Shown here piece by piece: positions 54,501 through 61,490 of a stretch of DNA of 64,000 nt (the first letter of the stretch is position 1; each line of letters opens with the position of its first letter). The DNA is from Schizophyllum amplum (lineage: Eukaryota; Basidiomycota; Agaricomycetes; Agaricales; Schizophyllaceae). Where the stretch lies: NCBI GenBank assembly GCA_007026445.1, contig VDMD01000016.1:592759-656758 (forward strand). Reading direction: 5' to 3'. The translations under genes were made by a program, and so were the position numbers. The notes beneath the pieces were generated by a model that worked only from the letters and a program-made list of their open reading frames with translations, was not told the origin of the DNA and did no database searches.

Positions 54501-56168
54501 GTGCTTGTACTCGCGTATATCACGCCCCGCCTGCACGCATTGGTGATAGCGGGCGCGACATTTGTCACGGTAGTTCATCGAAAAACAATAGTCAAATAAG
54601 TTTCGAAAGAACTCCTTGAGCCTCGGTGTTCGGCGGCCTTCGCCGAACATCACGTTCTGCGTGTAGAACACTCGCGCCTTGTCTGTAAGGTAGCGAGCGA
54701 TCATATCTACCTGACGCGACCACGGGACATGTCCGTCGGTCACATACTGTAGGCTCTCAATGACGAAGCGCCAGAACGCCTCATCGTCCTCATTGCCATC
54801 GTATATCTCGGGTGGCACGGGTCGTAACTTACTAAACTTAGGTTTGCGACTGTGCGCACCCTTGTCAGGTCGCTGTGAGTCCGTGTCGGAGCCCGAGCTA
54901 TAGCTATCGTCATCAGGATCATCTGAATCCGCGGAACCCTTAACTCGTTCCAGAATACTGTCCATATACTGGGACCAGTAATTACCCTCGTCCCCTTGAT
55001 AGCTGGGACGGGTTCTGTCCTCGCGTCGTACCGGGGTCACGGCACTGAAGCGAGACATGGGAGCAGGGATTGCGGTCCCCGACCGCTCGACCTTGACACC
55101 GAAGTCACGTGCTGGTTGACTTTCGGTCGGCTGATCCCGTGCATCTCCCTGCGAGCGAGTCTGGTCGCTCATGATCTCCACGAGATCATTGTACTTCCGA
55201 GTCAGCTCCTTGAGCTGCTTATCAAGCTTAGCACTCATTATAGCGTAGTCCGCTAGTTCGAGAGTTTTGCGATGAACTTCGTCCTGAAGTTCAGACAGCA
55301 ACGCGATTCCCTCACCATGAGGTGACGCGCGCGAGTACGTAGACGTGGTAGCCTTGTCAATAGGCGTCAACCCACGACGATTATCTCGTGCAGCAGAATC
55401 CCAGATCTGCTTCTGAGTTTCGGGATCCTGTTCTTCCTCAGTGAAGTTAAGATTCCCAAAATTGATGATATCGGTTCCCTTCCCCTTTCCTGTGGGGTTC
55501 GCGATAGGGACCGTACGCTCATCAGACACGTCAGAACGGTCCCCATTGTTACCGTCTGAGTCGTCATCAACGCCGCGACGCCTGCGTACGTTGTGCAAAA
55601 ACGATCCATTAGGAGTATCTAGTACTCTCTGCCTAGATCTACTCGTAGCTCGTATGGTGCGAGGCCCAGTCCGCGCGCGTCCGCCGACGTCAGCGTCCTT
55701 GCCATCGTTATCACCACCATCGGACATGTAGTCTCCTGGGGGTAACGTGGTATAGACATGCTGCGCGGGAGCGCCGGCTGCCTTGGCCGACTTCGAGCGC
55801 GTCTCCAAGACGGTCGAAGTTCGGGGCTCCTTGGCCGTCGTGGCTAGGAGACCCCGACGAAGCCCCTCAGCCGTCGTGGCTGAAAGACCTCGGCGAGATC
55901 CCGCAGCCGTTGTGGCTGGGAATCCCAACATCCGAGGAGGCTCTGGGGCGCCCTCGGACGTAACAACCCCAGGGCGTCCGTGCCCGGGGTGGGCAAGCGC
56001 GTCGTGCACCTTTGGCCCGAAAGAATTGGACCCGCGGTCCGTACTATCTGTGGAAGCGTGAGTCGTTACTGGCCGTGCCAGGGACTCATCTTCGTGTGGC
56101 ATCGCAGCGACCCCCATGGTCGCAGCAAGCCGTCCAGCTTCATCACGCGTCCGTGATGACTTCGCCAT
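51597..56168 (-). CDS. Single ORF with Gag, RT thumb/connection and RNase H, no protease, RT palm or integrase (1523 aa)
   Basis: A Gag capsid-like region of about 400-640 aa precedes a CCHC knuckle near residue 680 (CFNCESKYHISRNC). About 140 residues on comes RT thumb/connection text (VRVLGCVVDAQGIHIDPSRI, FCGAVGWLADDIAG). RNase H follows near residue 935 (VTDGSRSALWGVVIKGD, PVHEIEMLAG, WVTDHRGLVHLL). The YADD palm, protease and integrase expected in a full element are absent. The C-terminal 480 residues are low-complexity to hydrophilic, with no integrase motif; they end with ATRSQAVPAA. The frame is nonetheless open across the joins, so the deletion kept frame or was selected to. The protein could be packaged but cannot copy or integrate itself. 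Confidence 0.85.
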   Translation of the reverse strand: MAKSSRTRDEAGRLAATMGVAAMPHEDESLARPVTTHASTDSTDRGSNSFGPKVHDALAHPGHGRPGVVTSEGAPEPPRMLGFPATTAAGSRRGLSATTAEGLRRGLLATTAKEPRTSTVLETRSKSAKAAGAPAQHVYTTLPPGDYMSDGGDNDGKDADVGGRARTGPRTIRATSRSRQRVLDTPNGSFLHNVRRRRGVDDDSDGNNGDRSDVSDERTVPIANPTGKGKGTDIINFGNLNFTEEEQDPETQKQIWDSAARDNRRGLTPIDKATTSTYSRASPHGEGIALLSELQDEVHRKTLELADYAIMSAKLDKQLKELTRKYNDLVEIMSDQTRSQGDARDQPTESQPARDFGVKVERSGTAIPAPMSRFSAVTPVRREDRTRPSYQGDEGNYWSQYMDSILERVKGSADSDDPDDDSYSSGSDTDSQRPDKGAHSRKPKFSKLRPVPPEIYDGNEDDEAFWRFVIESLQYVTDGHVPWSRQVDMIARYLTDKARVFYTQNVMFGEGRRTPRLKEFFRNLFDYCFSMNYRDKCRARYHQCVQAGRDIREYKHELERFWVVLTEENARTRVLKFWDGLDVWLERRLMEDGFNKDIDDFNSAYERAALLWQADQNAKAKSHDRRGDTTSSDNESFDPPEHGYPDDSPPRKPRGNAARLWNKSPELLQQLREEGRCFNCESKYHISRNCPEVDELTSRSSYDAPGFAVNTVALEDMARRIDERRAANRRTGSFVGLPVNVISIQHCPVLRDASAAGPVRPTRTAPDGEAAQIVVHSRVPGRHVPRSIVPAVHLGWQPREAAHDQCSLRADKSSLLDSDVRVLGCVVDAQGIHIDPSRIDEIAKWPAPPSKHLLRGFCGAVGWLADDIAGIEAPLRVLHERCSETHLWEWEFAQRRAFEDCKRLVAANRRIKFARRGSELGADGKPSASVFLVTDGSRSALWGVVIKGDDWRTGDLIACFSAELSATQQNYPVHEIEMLAGFAAMQRHRGLLQGFPFTWVTDHRGLVHLLHQRNLSGRQVRWLANFGEFDFEVVYPSRADTPLANGPFRICEVDSPGRIRVQSEFPSFNGDDSSIDFEGVDIARLFVTEYGPLAVSARGIEGDPPCYGRLKGSTKALNEWARRIASRGKGTATLSKLPRDAEDGTVAELFSPSGLLCSVAETPQECLDGCVNAAQDALGRWKNNGSPERDVLSHESAGNGSQPLILSRSPHKIAETMHLNGTRAGEIESAPVSEPQQTLSTAEPASRELQSQCHVTTSDHEAAPVKYNGGAPPTHSKSNPDSNGTEPCLTESQHDHSLIRTLSSISLYPILPMNQNDELLSYTFGEDNNTPSKSGDNGTMKDTISRVPGEDPLTDPEDLTLLDLAPAPSVGRRTLPAAWSIIGSRVLIPVYQPDAPPPALPHYTHRIAFRTFRTIGECCTFPGRVSDGLGAEVPIGYDTLERIIRDAKIGKIIARVDLDRGRVKRVPKDECISRTFWVADLEGIRDDAQAKRLINDLEGEQRESTQEEILVQEATRSQAVPAA

Positions 56169-56390
56169 GATATATATCCCAGTCGTCGAAAGAGAGAGAA
56201 GAAAAAAAAAACTGAAGCTAGAGCCGAGAAAGAACCGTCGAGGTTGAGCGGGTGATCAAGCCGTCGTCCTGACGGGGTATACGAGAGGTAATGAGATAAG
56301 CAGAGGTCGTCGAGTTGTCGCTAGTCGAAGTCGGAGTCGAAGTCGAAGTCGGTGTCGATGTCGAAGACGTTGAGCGAGAGTTCAAAAATA

Positions 56391-56688
56391 TGTAGCGACT
56401 GCGTGTCCGAGCCGAAGCGGCACGGGGTCGATACACGGAAATGGAAGAGAATTCCCACGGTCACGAACTGTAACAACGTCGATTCGTCGAACAGAGGGAA
56501 ACACTCTAGGGAATTCTAAGGAAAGTAGGTACTTCGAGCCTTGTATATATACAGGTCTGCTTGCTAAGCAGACCTCAGAGATACTGGGAAGCTGAGTAAG
56601 TGCTGACTGAGCAGACAGCATGGAAGAAAGCGGCCGTTACTGGTAACGGCAAAGTCCGAGGAGCGGGGGCCTGGGCGCGCGCGTCACA
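56391..56688 (-). repeat. 5' LTR of the Gypsy-like element (298 bp)
   Basis: Same sequence as 51086-51383. The right edge (TCACA, then CTGTT) and left edge (TGTAGCGA) mark the boundaries. The inner flank (56320-56375) is a GTCGAAGTCG-type simple repeat in the leader. Confidence 0.9.
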
Positions 56689-57132
56689 CTGTTGCATTAC
56701 ACCCCCGAAATGAGCCGCCCTCAGCACACATTTGCTCCTCACTCCTGGGCTCTGAAAAAAATCGTGGTAGCGCATATTCATGCCAAGATGTACTGTGATT
56801 ATTTCCTAGAGAATCGAATATGATTACGAGCAGCGGTGGCTGGTGGACCAAAAGTGTTGCATTACCCGTCACACGACGGTATCCCCCCTGGTCGGCAGCA
56901 CCAGACCTGGGATTCAGTATTCCCCGGTGATTACTGCATGCTGACAGTGAGCATATTCTGAACCGGCGAAGGATAAAGATGGCGGGCCGATGTCAGGAGA
57001 GATTATGGTTTGCATTGCCCGAGATCACGCACTCAGGCGGAAGAGCTCGCCGACGCCACAATTATTCGTTCAACGGCAAAGACCGAGGTCGCGCACGTGA
57101 CAGTCATGTGTGAGTGCCCCGGATGATGCCGG

Positions 57133-57964
57133 TGTCACGAGAATCAACCACCAGCTTCGGGACGACCCGAGAATCTTCTCCCGCGTTCTTCCACCTTCTT
57201 TTGTAGCGTAGAAAGTTCGAGTACCTTCTATAGACAGGGTATATAAGCCGTGAAAAGCGGCCAAACAATAAGAGACACCTTGACCTTAGATTTATACCTC
57301 GCGTCTGACGCCGCGAGTCCCTGTAAGCCTCAAGAACCGTAAGAGAGAGGACCCCCGAGTCCTTAGATAGCTTCTTTACGTTACTGTAAGCTAGAGTACT
57401 CAGATTTTGCCCGAAGAAGATTGCCGCAAGCCGAGAATCGAACCCGCCGACGCCGCCGCCTTCCGCCGAACACGCCGACCGCTGCTCGCTCCCGACAACG
57501 GTTATCAGACCTTGTCCGCCGTTGCCGCCCTCAGACGCCGAACTCAGTCCAAGACAGGAGCCAACACTCTAACTGAGTGCCAAAACGTTCTTCGACTCTT
57601 CCCGTTTTATTTTCCCACAGCCTCATCTTCCCGTCGCCGCCGCCGTCGTCGTTGCGGTCACGTGACTTCGGTTCGTCGCCCGGCTCCCCAGCACCATTTT
57701 TCCTCCGTCCGGCGCCTCGCCACTCGACTCTCCCCGAACTAAGGCTGACCTTTATTTGGTCTCTCGCCCTCTCTCCCTCGTTTCGTACTCTCCTCCTAGA
57801 ACCTGCGAGATTCTCCCTATTACCGGGACTTCTCAAGGCCAGTTGTATTAAACACAAATAAGGCTGACATCTTTGGTGACCACCGCAGGGGGAATATATT
57901 AAATATTATATTTTTATCTCCTGATTCGTAGTCAGAACGGTCCCTCCTTCCCCTACCTTCCTCC
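57133..57964 (+). mobile_element. Putative 5' LTR and leader of a second Gypsy element
   Basis: From TGTCACGAG at 57133 the sequence reads like a fungal Gypsy LTR, with TATATAAG at 57240-57247. It ends near GGCTGACA at 57869, followed by TTTGGTGACCACCGC, which resembles a primer site. No matching 3' LTR is in the window, so the boundaries are provisional. It precedes a Gag ORF on the same strand. Confidence 0.55.
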
Positions 57965-60214
57965 ATGTCCTCCCACGACAGTACCTCCTTTAACATCATC
58001 GATAACGATGAGGCCCATTCGGAAAAGGGCACGTCCGCCAGCCACTCGTTTCAGGAAATGCGCACCTATCGGGTAAGTCAAGCTGACTATTCCACAGATT
58101 CGGATGCCGAGCCCTCTGTATCCATTTTCAACACCGCAAGGGCTGTTGACTTGCCGCCGGCACAGGATCCCATTTCGAGGGCCCACGTGAGCTTCTTAGA
58201 AGGCGCTAAAGGTGAGTCGACGGAAACCCCTTTGTTTGCTGACTCTGCAGGCGACAAGTGGAGCGGGCGCTTCGATATGTCCGACCTGCGAAGCGCGCTG
58301 CCCCCTCCGAGCCCTTTGCCGCGTATGCGGCGGAGCGTAGAGCGCCCCGACCCCCTCAACTCCCCGCCTGGTGTTGCTGGAAGCACCCGACGCCTGACCG
58401 TACTCGACCTGCCTCCCCCAGGTGCTCGCAACGCGCCGAAAACCTTTCACGGGCGTTTCGACGAAGTGGAAGGGTTCTTGAATCACTACGAGAAACTTAT
58501 ACAAATCTGTAACCTATCTACGGGGCGTGAACGCTGTCAAAACCTGTTGCCGTACTGTGTGCCCGGCGTGGCAGACTTCATTCGGGTCTCGGACAGCTAT
58601 CTTAAATCGGATTGGGAAGGGTTGAAGCGTGAAATCAGTAAATGGTTCAACGCCGAGGTAGCGCGAAAGCGGTACAAGCCCATCCATGTAGCAGCCTACG
58701 TCCAGAAACATAGGCAGGAGCCGCTGTACAACCTCACCAAATGGAACAAGTACTACGTGGGGTTCAAGAAGCGTTCCGGAAGGCTGGTCAGCGAAAAGCT
58801 AATGACGCGTGCAAAAGAGGCCTGGTATTTCCGGCATGGCATACACGAGGATTTGTGGAGTAAAATCCAGGCTACACTCGCCTCCCTGAACCCGCTTCAC
58901 GACCCCGGCATTCCATACTCTATCGAAGACATCTGTGCGGCCGCGGACGTTAGGCTTAAGAGAGAGAACTTCGACGACATGCAAGAGGACGCGGATCGAT
59001 TTGGTATAGTACACGAAGAAATGCCGAGTGATTCGGACGACGACACGGACGACGAAAGCGAAACCGACGATTCAGACCGGGAGTATCGGCGCCGGCGCAA
59101 GGAAAAACGACGAAAGGCGGAAAAGAGGCGAAGGACTCACAAGGATAAGGAGGGGAGCAAACGGAGGGACAAACCGGAGGGCTCGCCTGAGGAAGTGTCA
59201 ACTATCGTTCGTCAGCTAAACCGCCTACGGCCTGACGACAACGCTTACCCCGTAATTGTCTTCAGGAATGAGCAGGCGGGGGAGCCGAGAAAAGAGGACG
59301 GAGCCTACGTGCCCCCCTATGCTCGAGAGAACCGTGGGGAGACAGTGGAGAGGGGAATGCGAGGAGCGCCGGCCGCGCCGCGTTTGCCGCCGCCACATCT
59401 AACGGACGGCCTTGCCAGACTTCCGCCTTTTCCCCCAAGCGAGCCTACTTGCTTTGGGTGCCGACGGCCGGGACATCGGGTGCGGGACTGCGAAGAGTTA
59501 AACAAGTTGTTACGGGATAACAAGGCAAAACGGGACTTACAGAGCAACCGAATAGTGCTGATGAACGACGCACCCGTTCGAACATACGCTGGGGAGAGCC
59601 TCGTACAGGCCATCGTAAGGATGACGGGGGCGGACGCGTCCACCCCCGCAAGCCTGTATTACGACGTGCAAGAACCGCTCGCGAATAGAGTAAGATCGTA
59701 CTTTGCAACAGTGAGGGAAAACAGGGAGGAAGACTCTGCTGACGAGAGTAGGTACGCCCTCGATGTGAATGCGCAGACATTATTTTCAGCATACATGCGC
59801 GAGAAGGAATGGGAAGATGGGGATAGTGGGGAAGAGGAGGATTCAGGCGATGAACGGGAAGGATGCATAGAGGAAGAGAGCGAACGAATGGTGGAGGACG
59901 AACGGGGGGAGGTATACCGACTGGTACGAGCTAGCATGCCCGCTGTGAGGAACGATCGAATGACGACTGAGAACCGAAAAGAAATCATGAACGAACCTGT
60001 GCGCCGTCCTGGATTACGAGCGGCCCCACCACGCCAAGGAGTACCTAACAAGTTTCGGGACTTTAAAAAGAATGAACCAGCTCGTCCTGCGGCGCCGCGC
60101 GGAGAGCGTCGTGAGCGTGACGCTGGATGGCCCCAGCGGCCTCGGGAGCCAGCAGCTTCGGCGGTCAGCCAAAATCACCTTAGCTACCACTTTCCAACAG
60201 TTTCTGTATGCTAA
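57965..60214 (+). CDS. Gypsy Gag protein with zinc knuckle, element truncated after Gag (749 aa)
   Basis: A single ATG-started frame of 749 aa. The capsid-like region is around residues 160-330 (TFHGRFDEVEGFLNHYEKLI, LLPYCVPGVADFIRVSDSY, YKPIHVAAYVQKHRQEPLY). A long acidic/basic linker follows (SDSDDDTDDESETDDSD, then RRRRKEKRRKAEKRRR). A CCHC knuckle lies near residue 495 (CFGCRRPGHRVRDC). It ends at 60214 without any protease, RT or integrase frame following, so the element is cut off downstream. Same orientation as the putative 5' LTR. Confidence 0.8.
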   Translation: MSSHDSTSFNIIDNDEAHSEKGTSASHSFQEMRTYRVSQADYSTDSDAEPSVSIFNTARAVDLPPAQDPISRAHVSFLEGAKGESTETPLFADSAGDKWSGRFDMSDLRSALPPPSPLPRMRRSVERPDPLNSPPGVAGSTRRLTVLDLPPPGARNAPKTFHGRFDEVEGFLNHYEKLIQICNLSTGRERCQNLLPYCVPGVADFIRVSDSYLKSDWEGLKREISKWFNAEVARKRYKPIHVAAYVQKHRQEPLYNLTKWNKYYVGFKKRSGRLVSEKLMTRAKEAWYFRHGIHEDLWSKIQATLASLNPLHDPGIPYSIEDICAAADVRLKRENFDDMQEDADRFGIVHEEMPSDSDDDTDDESETDDSDREYRRRRKEKRRKAEKRRRTHKDKEGSKRRDKPEGSPEEVSTIVRQLNRLRPDDNAYPVIVFRNEQAGEPRKEDGAYVPPYARENRGETVERGMRGAPAAPRLPPPHLTDGLARLPPFPPSEPTCFGCRRPGHRVRDCEELNKLLRDNKAKRDLQSNRIVLMNDAPVRTYAGESLVQAIVRMTGADASTPASLYYDVQEPLANRVRSYFATVRENREEDSADESRYALDVNAQTLFSAYMREKEWEDGDSGEEEDSGDEREGCIEEESERMVEDERGEVYRLVRASMPAVRNDRMTTENRKEIMNEPVRRPGLRAAPPRQGVPNKFRDFKKNEPARPAAPRGERRERDAGWPQRPREPAASAVSQNHLSYHFPTVSVC

Positions 60215-60780
60215 ATAGCCTTTTTCTCAGACACTATCAAGTTCTGGGCTATTCTACATATGTCTTGGGCTTGTCTTAGGTCTAACATCAGACATCTCTT
60301 GGGCTTGTCTTGGGTCTAATGTCAGACAATTCTTTCTGGCACCCATAGATCAACAGCCGCAGGAATTTCTTCAATGGTCCCAAAGACATTTCTATTGTTT
60401 TTTGCTATGTACATTATGCCATTGACGTATGCTTCTATTGAAATAATCCAAGAAATGTCTAGCCACCAGAAATGTCTTCGTCTCATATATTTCTGCCCCT
60501 TCAGACATCTCTGACCAGTTCAGCATGCAGACCTTTCTGCGTATCAGAAACATCTGTTGCCTTCTCATGTTGGATATCCTGTATCATACTATGCCCAGTA
60601 CATATAACTCGGGTCATTAACCAACATCAGACAGGTCTGGTATCCTAAGCACTTCTCTGGTCTTAGTTTTGTTTTACTCCATAGAAATGTCTGATATCAG
60701 CAATGTCTGGTCTCTAGCAGTCTCTGGCGATAAGACATTGCTGCAGAACTAGCTGGGTGCCGGAAAAAGCTGCCCTTCAG
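60215..60780. repeat. AT-rich non-coding tract dense in ATGTCT/AGACAT words
   Basis: No gene. The hexamers ATGTCT and AGACAT, and the word TCTGG, recur on both strands through about 500 bp (for example CAGACATCTC, AAATGTCTGG). No unit length could be assigned. It is probably the remains of an AT-rich repeat or another transposon's flank. Confidence 0.5.
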
Positions 60781-60786
60781 AATAAT

Positions 60787-60992
60787 CTGGACCTCTACAT
60801 AAGCTGGACGTCAGTATAATCTGGTCGTCAGCATAATCTGGACGTCAGCATAATCTGGTCCTCGCATAATCTGGTCGTCAGCATAATCTGGTCGTCAGCA
60901 TAATCTGGACGTCAGCATAATCTGGACGTCAGCATAATCTGGACATCAGTATAATCTGGACGTCAGCATAATCTGGACGTCCAGATTATGCT
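60787..60992. repeat. 17-bp tandem array (about 11 units) capped by a 28-bp perfect palindrome
   Basis: The unit CTGGACGTCAGCATAAT repeats about 11 times, with a few substitutions and one 16-bp member. The array ends at 60965-60992 with a perfect inverted repeat of one and a half units, centred between 60978 and 60979. That palindrome could form a hairpin on either strand. Confidence 0.85.
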
Positions 60993-61490
60993 ATGCTAGA
61001 AAACACTGCACCCTACGCTACAGAAAGGGTGTGTAGCCCTAGTAATGTATACATATAAAGTCCTATATATATCTGACAATACCCTGTAAATTGTCTTTCC
61101 TGATATATCAGTTTTAAATAAACAGCTAACAACTAGCCGTTCTACTTCACCTTCCGACACTGACAGGAAATGTCTAACAAACAACACAGACTTCTGACTA
61201 AGATTTAGGTAAAATGATGGCCAGCATCACTATCAAATACTCAACGCAACTGAAGTATTCCTACTACAAGTAGTATACTAATGAATATTAAGCATCCAAG
61301 AAATACGGCAGTCAAAAAGTTCAGCTCAGCAAGCATCTGAGTATAAGTCCGTGCGTTTACGATATAAAGACGCGGCGGCGGCGGTGGGCAACGAGATGGG
61401 ATGGGGACGGGTCATGTACAAGAAATGAGTCAGAGGGGGCAGCTACATACAACAAGACGGCGCGGCACGTCAACAATGTCCAAGGCCTGT
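60993..61490. other. Gap before the right-edge gene
   Basis: AT-rich with no gene; GGCGGCGG-type simple repeat near 61370. It is the 3' flank of the minus-strand gene to the right. Confidence 0.4.

Larger units (their letters stand above)
51086..56688 (-). mobile_element. Ty3/Gypsy-like LTR element with identical LTRs, internally deleted coding region
   Basis: Direct repeats at 51086-51383 and 56391-56688 are 298 bp each and identical as far as I can read, with TG...CA ends. The flanking 5 bp CTGTT occur on both sides (51081-51085 and 56689-56693), the target duplication. The element reads on the minus strand: 5' LTR is the right repeat. A purine-rich tract (GGAGGGGGGTA) abuts the 3' LTR, as expected of a polypurine tract. 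A leader of 222 nt precedes the ORF at 56168. No match to a common tRNA primer site is obvious. Identical LTRs mean a recent insertion. Confidence 0.9.
50723..56879. mobile_element. Short TIR DNA transposon (MITE-like), TA-flanked, split by an LTR element
   Basis: A 25-bp sequence starting CCGTCGTGTGACGG at 50723-50747 recurs inverted at 56855-56879 (ending GTCACACGACGG) with no mismatch. Both ends are flanked by TA (50721-50722 and 56880-56881), the usual target duplication of Tc1/mariner-type elements. Removing the LTR element leaves about 555 bp with no coding capacity, so it is non-autonomous. Related text (TTGCATT...CCCGTCACA) also occurs internally near 51055 and 56691, so sub-terminal repeats may exist. 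It sits 200 bp downstream of het-c. Confidence 0.75.

Noticed and set aside
57410..57450. GGTTCGATTC-like word suggesting a tRNA T-arm on the minus strand
   Set aside because: No pairing T-stem, no D-arm or acceptor stem; lies within the putative LTR.
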